A DNA stretch of 64,000 bases from Bradyrhizobium aeschynomenes (GTDB taxonomy: Bacteria; Pseudomonadota; Alphaproteobacteria; Rhizobiales; Xanthobacteraceae). Position numbers and translations under genes: made by a program. The notes under the pieces were generated by a model that did no database searches, was not told the origin of the DNA, and worked only from the letters and a program-made list of their open reading frames with translations. Shown piece after piece: positions 34,651 through 42,327 of the stretch. Position 1 is the stretch's first letter; each line of letters opens with the position of its first letter. The stretch covers positions 1 through 64,000 of the forward strand of contig NZ_JABFDM010000006.1 in NCBI RefSeq assembly GCF_013178945.1, given 5' to 3'.

Positions 34651-35055
34651 ATGGACTTCCATCCCGCCGGCTCGCGCGCCACGCGCAAGGCCCCCGCCGA
34701 GTACTTCACCGGCAACGTGCTGCAGGACCCGCTGATCATGGCGCCGGCGCCTGCGCGCCTCAACGCCTCGCGCGTCTCGTTCGCGCCGGGCGCGCGCACC
34801 GCCTGGCACACCCATCCGCTGGGGCAAACGCTCTATGTGGTCTCCGGCATCGGCCGCATCCAGGCCAAGGGCGGCCCGGTGCGCGAGATCCGGCCGGGCG
34901 ACGTCATCTTCATCCCGCCGGGCGAGAAGCACTGGCACGGCGCTTCGCCCGACAACGAGATGACGCACATCGCCATGCAGGAGGCGCTCGACGGCGTCTA
35001 CTCCAACTGGATGGAGCACGTCACCGACGAGGAATACGCGACGCCGGTCGGCTGA
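34651..35055 (+). CDS. Cupin domain protein
   Basis: 134-residue single-domain cupin. Metal motif 1 is WHTHPLGQTLYVVSG and motif 2 is EIRPGDVIFIPPGEKHWHGASP, with both His sets intact. It resembles the (R)-mandelonitrile-lyase/carboxymuconolactone-adjacent cupins but the substrate is unknown. Begins 36 bases after the RraA-like gene, with GAAAGGCAC upstream of the ATG. A terminator follows. Confidence 0.82.
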   Translation: MDFHPAGSRATRKAPAEYFTGNVLQDPLIMAPAPARLNASRVSFAPGARTAWHTHPLGQTLYVVSGIGRIQAKGGPVREIRPGDVIFIPPGEKHWHGASPDNEMTHIAMQEALDGVYSNWMEHVTDEEYATPVG

Positions 35056-35077
35056 TCCTCGACTGATGAAACGTGCA

Positions 35078-35109
35078 GCGCGCGGTCGAGAGGCCGCGCG
35101 CTTTTGTCT
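35078..35109 (+). terminator. Rho-independent terminator after the cupin gene
   Basis: Perfect 8-bp stem GCGCGCGG / CCGCGCGC with an 8-base loop, then TTTTGTCTT on the plus strand. Confidence 0.85.
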
Positions 35110-35123
35110 TGAAGCCGCAACGC

Positions 35124-35999
35124 TCAGTTCACCCGCGTCCAGGTCTGGCCGCCGCAGAACATGCCGCCGAAGGCGCAGCCCTGCACGCGCAAACTGTCCG
35201 ATCCCTTCAGCGCGATGGTCGAGTCGTAGGTGCTGCCGCTGTTCGGATCGAAGATGCGGCCACTCCACTTCTTCTCCTGCGTCTTGTCGCTCGGACGCAT
35301 GTTGATCAGGATCTGCTCGCCGTTCTGGTTGGTCTTGGCGTCGACGGCGTAGCCGCAAAGATTGCTCCCGCACGGCTCGATGCGGATCTTGCCTTCCTTC
35401 TCCTCGGTCAGCCAGATCCCGACGGGAGAGTTCGGATCGCGCATAGCGGGTGGTGCTGCCGTCGGCGGCGCTGCGGCGGTCGTCACGGCGGGCGTGGCCT
35501 GGGCCGGTCGCGGTGAGACCGCGACAGGTGCTGGAGCCGCTGCAGGAGCGGCAGCGGTCGACGCAGCCGCAGGAGGCGCAGCGGGAGCTGCCGTCTTGGC
35601 GGCTTGTTCGGCTGGTGCGACGGGGGCCGCTGGCGGCGGCGCAGCCGCTTGGACGGGGGCAGGCGCAACCGGAGCAGGAGCAGGTGGCGGGCTCGCAGGG
35701 GCGACGGCCGTCGGGGCAGGGGCCACCATCGCCGGAGCCTGCGCGGGCGGAGCCGGCGTGACGGCCGCTTCGGCTGGCGCCTGCTTGTCCGAACCCGGCT
35801 GCGGTTTGGCCGCGCTGTCCTGATCGCGCTTGGTGCGCTTGGTCTTCTTCTGCTCGGTATTGTCGTAGACGCCCGGGATCTGCACGGTGCCGCGGTCGGG
35901 ATCGATGCGGATCGTCTTGCCGCCGTACTCGATGACGTATTGCGCATGGGCGGCACTGCTGGCCAGAACCACGGCAGCAACGGCCAACAGCCTCTTCAT
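35124..35999 (-). CDS. Exported DUF2147-type protein with long Ala/Pro-rich linker
   Basis: 291 residues. A signal peptide (MKRLLAVAAVVLASSAAHAQ) is followed by a short folded segment (YVIEYGGKTIRIDPDRGTV), then about 110 residues rich in Ala and Pro, and a C-terminal DUF2147-like domain (SPVGIWLTEEKEGKIRIEPCGSNLCGYAVD...). The DUF2147 domain is a small beta-barrel of unknown function; the linker probably spans periplasm or peptidoglycan. The ATG at 35999 starts the signal peptide; the frame upstream adds 14 residues that would spoil it. Confidence 0.78.
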   Translation of the reverse strand: MKRLLAVAAVVLASSAAHAQYVIEYGGKTIRIDPDRGTVQIPGVYDNTEQKKTKRTKRDQDSAAKPQPGSDKQAPAEAAVTPAPPAQAPAMVAPAPTAVAPASPPPAPAPVAPAPVQAAAPPPAAPVAPAEQAAKTAAPAAPPAAASTAAAPAAAPAPVAVSPRPAQATPAVTTAAAPPTAAPPAMRDPNSPVGIWLTEEKEGKIRIEPCGSNLCGYAVDAKTNQNGEQILINMRPSDKTQEKKWSGRIFDPNSGSTYDSTIALKGSDSLRVQGCAFGGMFCGGQTWTRVN

Positions 36000-36090
36000 C
36001 AGGATCTCCGCGATTCCGGTTGCTGATGTGAGCGAGCTCACGCGCAGTTAAGTCGCTGATGCCGCGACCTCGGTTCAATGCAGCACCTGC

Positions 36091-36570
36091 TCAGAAATCG
36101 AGCGGCGCATTGTCGACAACCTCCTTCATCACGAAGAAAGTGCGCGTCTGTCGCACGCCGGGCAGCGAGATCAACTGGTCGCCATGCATGCGGTTGAAGT
36201 CCTGCATGTCTCTGACGCGGATCTTGAGGAAGAAGTCGAAATCGCCCGCGACGAGATGGCAATCGAGCACGAATTTCAGCTTGCGGATCGCGGCCTCGAA
36301 GGTGCGGAAGCTCTCAGGCGTGGAGCGATCGAGTACGACGCCGACCAGCACCAGCGCGCTGCGCTCGACCTTCTCGGGCGCGATCTGCGCGCGCACGCTC
36401 TTGATGTAGCCCGCCTCGAACAGCCGCTGGGTGCGGCGATGGCAGGTCGCAGGGCTGACATGGACGGCTGCGGCCAGCTCGGCATTGCTCATGCGGCCGT
36501 CCTTCTGCAGCAGCTGCAGAATGCGACGGTCGACGCGGTCGAGATCGGCTTCGGAAGTTTCTTTCATCAA
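36091..36570 (-). CDS. acdR: Lrp/AsnC-family regulator of ACC deaminase (AcdR-like)
   Basis: 159 residues: N-terminal winged HTH (RILQLLQKDGRMSNAELAAAVHVSPATCHRRTQRLFEAGYI) and a C-terminal RAM domain (FVLDCHLVAGDFDFFLKIRVRDMQDFNRM). It sits divergently beside acdS, the standard place of the leucine-responsive regulator AcdR (also called acdB/lrpL), which controls ACC deaminase expression. The intergenic region carries two copies of TGATCCATT that could be its sites. Starts at the ATG at 36570 or the next ATG, one codon in. Confidence 0.85.
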   Translation of the reverse strand: MMKETSEADLDRVDRRILQLLQKDGRMSNAELAAAVHVSPATCHRRTQRLFEAGYIKSVRAQIAPEKVERSALVLVGVVLDRSTPESFRTFEAAIRKLKFVLDCHLVAGDFDFFLKIRVRDMQDFNRMHGDQLISLPGVRQTRTFFVMKEVVDNAPLDF

Positions 36571-36574
36571 TTAC

Positions 36575-36691
36575 TGATCCATTGATGGAATATACCGCAA
36601 TATCGGCTCGTCCTCGACGTAAGCACGAAAGAACGGACCAATAAAGAGAGCACCTTTCGTCGGCTTTCTCGTATGTTTCGCTTGATCCATT
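36575..36691. promoter_or_regulatory. acdR-acdS control region with repeated TGATCCATT
   Basis: TGATCCATT occurs at 36575-36583 and again at 36683-36691, 108 bases apart (about ten helical turns). The first copy lies in TCCAT-TG-ATGGA, an inverted repeat. Lrp-family proteins bind spaced AT-containing sites and wrap DNA, so these may be AcdR sites. Confidence 0.4.
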
Positions 36692-36713
36692 TCACCATCC
36701 ACGGAGAGATCCC

Positions 36714-37733
36714 GTGCTTCGGCTCGACAAGTTCAAGAAGTATCCGCTGACCTTCGGTGCCACGCCCATCGAGCATCTGCCGCGCCTGACCGCAGCGCTC
36801 GGCGGCAAGGTGCAGATCTATGCCAAGCGCGACGATTGCAATTCCGGCCTCGCGATGGGCGGCAACAAGCTGCGCAAGCTCGAATACATCGTGCCCGACG
36901 CGATCGAATCCAATGCCGACACGCTGGTCTCGATCGGCGGCGTGCAGTCGAATCACACCCGCATGGTAGCGGCGACCGCGGCCAAGATCGGCATGAAGTG
37001 CGTCGTGGTGCAGGAGAGCTGGGTGCCGCACGAGGACGCCGTCTATGACCGCGTCGGCAACATCCTGATGACCCGCCTGATGGGCGCCGACAGCCGCATC
37101 GTCGAGGACGGCTTCGACATCGGCATCCGCAAGAGCTGGGAGAACGCGATCCAGTCGGTGAAGGATGCCGGCGGCAAGCCCTACGGCATTCCGGCCGGCG
37201 CCTCCGTGCACAAGTTCGGCGGTCTCGGCTATGTCGGCTTCGCCGAGGAGGTGAGGGCGCAGGAAGCCGAGATGGGCATCAAGTTCGACTACATCATCGT
37301 CTGCGTCGTCACCGGCTCGACCCAGGCCGGCATGATCGTCGGCTTCGCCGCCGACGGCCGCGCCGACCGCGTCATCGGCATCGACGCCTCCGGCACGCCG
37401 GAGCAGACCCGCAGCCAGGTGCGGCAGATCGTCGACAACACCGCGGAGCTGGTCGAGCTCGGCCGCAAGGTGCGCGACGACGAGATCGTCATCCTCAACG
37501 ACTACGCCTATCCGGCCTATGGCGTGCCGAGCGCCGAAACCAACGAGGCCATCCGCTTGGCCGCCCGCACCGAGGCGATGATCACCGACCCGGTCTACGA
37601 GGGCAAGTCGATGCAGGGCATGATCGACCTCGTCAAGAAGGGCTACTTCCCGGAAGGGTCGAAGGTGCTCTACGCCCATCTCGGCGGTGCTCCGGCGATC
37701 AACGGCTACAGCTACACGTATCGCAACGGCTGA
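36714..37733 (+). CDS. acdS: 1-aminocyclopropane-1-carboxylate deaminase
   Basis: 339-residue PLP enzyme that cleaves the plant ethylene precursor ACC into ammonia and 2-oxobutyrate, helping nodulation and root growth. The PLP lysine is K52 in GGNKLRKLEY. The residues that separate ACC deaminases from D-cysteine desulfhydrases are present: S79, Y295, E296 and L323, each one position later than in the Pseudomonas reference as I remember it. Starts at GTG with GGAGAG upstream. Divergent from acdR. Confidence 0.94.
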   Translation: MLRLDKFKKYPLTFGATPIEHLPRLTAALGGKVQIYAKRDDCNSGLAMGGNKLRKLEYIVPDAIESNADTLVSIGGVQSNHTRMVAATAAKIGMKCVVVQESWVPHEDAVYDRVGNILMTRLMGADSRIVEDGFDIGIRKSWENAIQSVKDAGGKPYGIPAGASVHKFGGLGYVGFAEEVRAQEAEMGIKFDYIIVCVVTGSTQAGMIVGFAADGRADRVIGIDASGTPEQTRSQVRQIVDNTAELVELGRKVRDDEIVILNDYAYPAYGVPSAETNEAIRLAARTEAMITDPVYEGKSMQGMIDLVKKGYFPEGSKVLYAHLGGAPAINGYSYTYRNG

Positions 37734-37794
37734 GGGCGGCGCAGGCTGCCGCTGCCTCGTCGCGATGAGCCGAGGTGCAGCAACACACACAACT

Positions 37795-37917
37795 GTCGTC
37801 CTGGCCTTCGAGCCGGGACCCATCGCCACCGGCGGCGCTGCTCTGCTCCGCTGCATCTCCGCCCTACCACAAACTTCGGCCTGTGAGTCTGGGTCCCGGC
37901 TCGGAGGCCGGGACGAC
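37795..37917. repeat. Palindromic repeat (28-base arms)
   Basis: Arms at 37795-37822 and 37890-37917 are inverted copies matching at 26 of 28 positions (left arm begins GTCGTCCTGGCC, right arm ends GGCCGGGACGAC). The 67-base middle has no gene. It looks like a REP-type or MITE-like palindromic element. Confidence 0.65.
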
Positions 37918-37950
37918 ACTGAATCTGTTGCGCGAGCGATCCATACAGCG

Positions 37951-38098
37951 CCGTCATTCCGGGGCGCGCGCAGCGCGAGCCTGCAATCCATAGCCACGAG
38001 CGCTCGTGTTGGGCACGCTGGTCTCTCCATCGCGTTCCCAAGGCTTCGTCACGGAGTATGGATTCCGGGCTCGCGCTGCGCGCGCCCCGGAATGACGG
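37951..38098. repeat. Palindromic repeat (42-base arms), MITE/REP-like
   Basis: Arms at 37951-37992 and 38057-38098 are inverted copies matching at 40 of 42 positions; the outer end reads CCGTCATTCCGGGGCGCGCG. The 64-base centre contains the perfect palindrome CACGAGCGCTCGTG (37995-38008). The style ('CGTCATTCCGGGGCGCGC...AATCCATA') matches intergenic repeats I remember from Bradyrhizobium. Confidence 0.75.
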
Positions 38099-38177
38099 CG
38101 GGTGTGTTGAGAGAGCGACCAAAACAAGACACCGCGTTCTCGCGACGCATGACGTCCGAGTGATCCATCAGTCGGCT

Positions 38178-38406
38178 CCCTCTGTAGAAGAAGAGGGCGC
38201 AGGGAATGCCGGGTGAGGGCCTCACCCATGGCCCGCCTGCGTAAAAAATGCAGGCGGCAGGTACCACAGGTGCTGCCGATCAACCGGCATTCCCTGCGCG
38301 ACGGTCTTAACGCTTATACGCAGTCTCCCTGGTGCGCCGGGCTTGTTGGCCACCATGCCGCGACAATGCTTGCGCATTGCGCGGGTGATACCAGCGTCGG
38401 GGTATC
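38178..38406. repeat. Nested multi-hairpin intergenic element
   Basis: Perfect 16-base arms GCGCAGGGAATGCCGG (38197-38212) and CCGGCATTCCCTGCGC (38284-38299) enclose two more hairpins: GGGTGAG/CTCACCC (38211-38227) and CCGCCTGC/GCAGGCGG around an A-rich loop (38233-38257). Flanking hairpins are CCCTCT/AGAGGG (38178-38197) and GATACC/GGTATC (38387-38406). The folded layout suggests a repeated structured element or RNA. The rest of 37734-38652 contains no gene I can support. Confidence 0.6.
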
Positions 38407-38652
38407 AGGACCCTGCGACTTCACGTCCGCAAGCTGCCGTCCGTCCGCGTGCAAGCACGCTTTCGGCATCTCGCGGCCATCGCCTCCCCACCTCGCGTGT
38501 CGTGACGATCGCGCGCAACGCCCCTCTCGTTGAGGCGGGATGCGCGCAGTGAACTATGTATTTCGGAAAAACGCAACAAAAATATTTGCTTACCTGACCT
38601 GACGATGGTCTTCCCGTTGGAATGGCTCAGAAATATTCGGTCTTAGCGTAGA

Positions 38653-39096
38653 TCAGGTCGGCGGCTTTTCGAGCCGCGTCCGGTGCCTGGCAAGAATGGC
38701 ACGAACGAACGGCGTAGCCCAGAACTGCTGCTCCGGGTCGCTGAAGTCCGCGGCGTCGAGCAGGGACCAATACCAGACCGTATGGGCATGGAGATCGATG
38801 TTGCGGTCGAGAATGACGAGGACACGTTGCCACCGTTGATCAGGATCAGGATGCTTCTCGAGCCTTTGCAGGTCCTCGAACGACTGAATGATCGTTTCCA
38901 TCAAGACGAAGCGCTCGTCTTCGCTCAATTCGCCGCTCTCATATGCGGAGAGAAACTCATCGATCCTGGTGGGATCTGCTACTTCCCACTCCCAGTCCTG
39001 CATACCCGGCTCGTTGGGAAAGCCAAACCGGCGGCATAGCGAATGCATGGCTTCCCGCGTTGAATATCGCCAGAGATGCCCTGGTACATCAGACAT
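38653..39096 (-). CDS. Hypothetical protein, 147 aa
   Basis: Acidic, Trp-rich soluble protein: YSTREAMHSLCRRFGFPNEPGMQDWEWEVADP, then helices FLSAYESGELSEDERFVLMETIIQSFEDLQRL and a tail around AHTVWYWSLLDAADFSDPEQQFWATPFVRAIL. It resembles small immunity-type or housekeeping proteins of unknown function only in general character; no toxin gene adjoins it. Not recognised. Confidence 0.6.
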   Translation of the reverse strand: MSDVPGHLWRYSTREAMHSLCRRFGFPNEPGMQDWEWEVADPTRIDEFLSAYESGELSEDERFVLMETIIQSFEDLQRLEKHPDPDQRWQRVLVILDRNIDLHAHTVWYWSLLDAADFSDPEQQFWATPFVRAILARHRTRLEKPPT

Positions 39097-39141
39097 GCCC
39101 CTGCCTCATTCAGCAACCTTGCGCTTCCAAGACCATCGCTG

Positions 39142-39639
39142 TCACGCGCTCACGAACGCCATCGAGACGACGTTCCCATAGCGGCCGTCGATACGTACGG
39201 CGTTGCGGTGAAGCCCTTCGGTTTCGAAGCCGACGCTCTTGTACAAGGCGATCGCATTTGCGTTCTGCTCGCGCACGGTCAGCTCGATGCGAGTGAGCCC
39301 GAAAGCGAGTGCTGCATCCATCGCTCTTCGGATCAGAGCACGGCCAAGTCCGCGGCCGCGATATGGCGGCAGGACGCCCATGCCGAGCGTGCCACAATGG
39401 GCTTGCACCGTGCGGCGCGTGTTGGTCAGGATGTCGCACCAGCCCACCATCTGTGCGCCGTCGAGCGCGACGAACTCTGGCAGGCCATCTTCGATATTCT
39501 TCAGGACAAAGGTCCTGATCTGATCGAGCGGCGGCGCCTCGAGGAAGGAGAGAAATCGCCGTTCGCGCGCCACGCTGTCCAGCACGGCGTGGAATGCGGC
39601 GATGTCGCGCTCTGCTATAGCCCTGATCTCGAAGGACAT
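39142..39639 (-). CDS. GNAT family N-acetyltransferase
   Basis: 165 residues with a complete GNAT core: FEIRAIAERDIAAFHAVLDSVA, the central strand MVGWCDIL, the acetyl-CoA loop LPPYRGRGLGRALIRRAM and the final IALYKSVGFETEGLHRNAV. This arrangement resembles ribosomal-protein or amino-acid acetyltransferases; the substrate is unknown. Lies between two unknown genes on the same strand. Confidence 0.85.
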   Translation of the reverse strand: MSFEIRAIAERDIAAFHAVLDSVARERRFLSFLEAPPLDQIRTFVLKNIEDGLPEFVALDGAQMVGWCDILTNTRRTVQAHCGTLGMGVLPPYRGRGLGRALIRRAMDAALAFGLTRIELTVREQNANAIALYKSVGFETEGLHRNAVRIDGRYGNVVSMAFVSA

Positions 39640-39689
39640 GATCTGTTGTCTCTGCCCGGGAGGTACCTCGGTCTCGTGCTGTCGGCCGC

Positions 39690-40460
39690 TCAGCCGCTGG
39701 TTTCGTCACCAGGAGCTACGATGCGCCCGGACAGCCAGAATGAACCGGATATCACGCCTCCGACACGGGGGACATCGGGCAACAGGTTCTCGTCCATGAC
39801 GACGTCATATGTGCCTCCATAGGTCTCAACCAGAGCCCAATAGAAGGCGCCTCGCGTCAGCGAGTTGACCTTCTTGTCCGCCGCAATCACGTGACCCACG
39901 AACATTGCGCGGGCTTGCGGCGGAACGGCAGACTCCCCTGACGGAGTAAAGAGACCAGAAGGGATGAACGATCGCGACGCAAACTTCACATCGTCGGTCT
40001 CGCTTGCGTCGTATGCAGCAACCGTCTCGAAGAAGCGGACGTCGTGAGCGAAAGCCGCGACCTGCACCGTCAGGCAAATGGGTAACTTCAGACCGTCGTG
40101 ACAGCGAAAGTCGGGCGCATCGAACATGAACGGATAGCAGCCCATATCGGCCTCGCCGCCTGAGGGGTCGGCCCACCCTTGGAAAGCCCCGTCGAGGCTG
40201 CTTGGCGCCGCGGCCGGAAGCCGGGCCGTGAGCCCGACGTTGATGTTCGAGAGGCCAGCGTAATGGGGGCTAAACCCGGTGAGTTCGTTGCCTCCGTCGA
40301 CCTGAATCCAGAGCTCCGCGCCGCTCGGGTCTGACCAGCGAAGATATGCACCGGCCGGGGTAGGCAGTCGCTCGGCGAGGGGGGTGACCCGTTTCAGGAG
40401 CGCCTCCATGTCCTTCATGGAGTCGATGGCCAAGCCGATCGTCGAGAAGTTCGAGGCCAT
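39690..40460 (-). CDS. Hypothetical protein, 256 aa
   Basis: Soluble protein beginning MASNFSTIGLAIDSMKDMEALLKRVTPLAERL, with beta-rich segments (AYLRWSDPSGAELWIQVDGG; MGCYPFMFDAPDF) that hint at a VOC- or SMI-like fold, but no certain family. The ATG at 40460 is preferred to the frame opening at 40493 because the extension is not conserved-looking. Same strand as the GNAT gene, 50 bases upstream of it, so possibly one transcript. Confidence 0.6.
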   Translation of the reverse strand: MASNFSTIGLAIDSMKDMEALLKRVTPLAERLPTPAGAYLRWSDPSGAELWIQVDGGNELTGFSPHYAGLSNINVGLTARLPAAAPSSLDGAFQGWADPSGGEADMGCYPFMFDAPDFRCHDGLKLPICLTVQVAAFAHDVRFFETVAAYDASETDDVKFASRSFIPSGLFTPSGESAVPPQARAMFVGHVIAADKKVNSLTRGAFYWALVETYGGTYDVVMDENLLPDVPRVGGVISGSFWLSGRIVAPGDETSG

Positions 40461-40641
40461 TGCGGGCTCCTCAAGACGTCCGATCCGTTGCACTGGGTTT
40501 CAGACCGACGGTGTACCGCAGCACGAGTGCCAGGAGAGTTCTTTCCGATCTCAATCACGACGCGTGTCGGCCCGAAGGCCACGGTATCGCCGGCCCGATC
40601 GGGAATGTCGGGATGTGTCTTTTTTGACCTCTTCCATACAA

Positions 40642-40664
40642 GGGCCAGCCCACAGGGCTGGCCC
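40642..40664 (-). terminator. Terminator-like hairpin after the PheC-like gene
   Basis: Perfect 10-bp stem GGGCCAGCCC / GGGCTGGCCC with a 3-base loop, 26 bases past the stop codon of the solute-binding gene on the minus strand, followed by TTGTAT. Confidence 0.7.
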
Positions 40665-40690
40665 GAGGGCGCGCCGGATCAGGTCATCCC

Positions 40691-41482
40691 TCAATCGAAC
40701 CAGGCCTTGTAGATCGCCTGATAGCTGCCGTTCTCGGTCGAGATGTGCAGCCACTGGTCCACGAACGCCTTGAGCGCCACGTCGCGCTGCAGCCAGTAGG
40801 CTTTCTCCGAAAAGTCGAACGGCTTCTCCGGGTGCACGGCGCAGAGCACGCCGGGATGCAGCTTCTGCTGGTAGCGGGTCTCGGAGGCGTCGGTCATCAT
40901 CAAATCGGCGTCGCCCTTGGCGATCTCCTCGAAGATCGTGGTGTTGTCGGGGTGGACGCGGACGTCGGCGGCCTTGATGTTGGCGCGGGCGAAGCGCTCG
41001 TTGGTGCCGCCGGGGTTGACGACGACGCGGGTGCCGGGCTTGTCGATATCGGCGAGCGTCTGGTACTTCGAGGTGTCGCTGCAGCGGGTGATCGGGGTCT
41101 TGCCCTCGCGCATGATCGGCGTCGAGAAGTAGCCCTTCTTCTGGCGGTCGAGCGTGATCGACACGCCGCCCATGGCGACGTCGAACTTGTCGGCCTCGAA
41201 ATCCTTCATCAGCTGCGGCCAACTCGTCGGCACGAACTCGACCTTGACGCCCAGCGCCTTGCCGAGCGACTCGGCCATGTCGACGTCGAAGCCGGAGAAC
41301 TTGGCCGTGGCCTTGTCGAGATAGGTGAAGGGCTTGTAGTCGCCGGTCATGCCGACCCGCAGGCTGCCGCGCTGCACGATCTCGTCGAGGCGCGAGGCCT
41401 GGTCCGCGGCCGCGGGAGCGGCGAGGCTGCAGACGAGAACGAGCCCGGTCAGGACGGATAGCGGACGATCGAAGAACCCCAT
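40691..41482 (-). CDS. Periplasmic cyclohexadienyl dehydratase-like / amino-acid-binding protein
   Basis: 263 residues. A signal peptide (VLTGLVLVCSLAAPAAA/DQ) precedes a type II periplasmic-binding fold: GSLRVGMTGDYKPFTYLDKATAKFSGFDVDMAESLGKALG, then WPQLMKDFEADKFDVAMGGVSITLDRQKKGYFSTP. The RVGMTGDYKPF stretch is typical of PheC-type cyclohexadienyl dehydratases as well as amino-acid-binding proteins, so it is either an orphan binding protein or a secreted arogenate/prephenate dehydratase. No transporter genes adjoin it. The 255 bases upstream hold no gene. Confidence 0.78.
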   Translation of the reverse strand: MGFFDRPLSVLTGLVLVCSLAAPAAADQASRLDEIVQRGSLRVGMTGDYKPFTYLDKATAKFSGFDVDMAESLGKALGVKVEFVPTSWPQLMKDFEADKFDVAMGGVSITLDRQKKGYFSTPIMREGKTPITRCSDTSKYQTLADIDKPGTRVVVNPGGTNERFARANIKAADVRVHPDNTTIFEEIAKGDADLMMTDASETRYQQKLHPGVLCAVHPEKPFDFSEKAYWLQRDVALKAFVDQWLHISTENGSYQAIYKAWFD

Positions 41483-41737
41483 GATGCGACACCTCGGCTT
41501 GGATTGGACGAGGCTATTCTTATACGAGGCGATATCGCCGGACGAGGGGAGAGAGCGTCGACCGCAGCCGGGCCACATGGCGCGATCGCCATGGTCCATA
41601 CCTGCACGTGGAAAGCGATGGAGACGCCCGGCTTCCACTGCACCGAGGCAGCTTCAGCCGCTGGGGCAGCCTGAATCCAGCCGTGACGACAAAGGGGCCG
41701 GCGATCACCGGGCCGGTCGATATCTGGGGAGCCGCGG

Positions 41738-42133
41738 CTAGCGCTCGCCGGGGCCCGTCGGCGCGGTCGGGCCTTTGCCGGTCATCTCGTTCTTCAGGGC
41801 CTCGAAACGCTCGATCGCCTCACGCGCACGGGTATCGACGGTCTTGACGGCGGCCTCGGCGCTCATCGGACCGCTGCTTACAGCGATCGAGGTGGGCCCC
41901 ACCGTCTCATCGACGTAGTAGCCATCTTCGCCGCGCCTCGCCGTCCAGCGGAAACGGATCGCCGAGATCGGGCCCGGTCCGATCTTGGTATAGCCATCAG
42001 CCTGATCGAAGGACACGACCGTCGCGGCCGCCTTCTTCGAAGGCGAGCCCGCTCTGTCCGCGGGCTTCGCGGCTTCAGGCTGATCCAGAATGCTCGCTAT
42101 CGTTGCGAGCGCGTGCTCGGTCGCAACACTCAT
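41738..42133 (-). CDS. Hypothetical protein, 131 aa
   Basis: Small protein with a helical N-terminus (VATEHALATIASILDQPEAAK), a beta-rich middle (YTKIGPGPISAIRFRWTARRGEDGYYVDETVG) and a helical tail (DTRAREAIERFEALKNEM). No signal peptide. The frame is open to 42265 but the ATG at 42133 gives the better start. Not recognised. Confidence 0.55.
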   Translation of the reverse strand: MSVATEHALATIASILDQPEAAKPADRAGSPSKKAAATVVSFDQADGYTKIGPGPISAIRFRWTARRGEDGYYVDETVGPTSIAVSSGPMSAEAAVKTVDTRAREAIERFEALKNEMTGKGPTAPTGPGER

Positions 42134-42327
42134 GGCCGCCCCTGTTCCTACCGGCGCGCGCAAACATCCGCACCGATAGTTACAGTTGTAGCGAGATTTG
42201 GCCGGGTTGCAAGATTGCGTTGAAAATTGGGCAACAAAGCGGTGGAGAAAGATCCTGACATTCACGTGATGCAGCCCGGCTCCTGCCTCATTGCCGATGA
42301 GGCAGGGCCATTGCCTGAGCCGGACGA

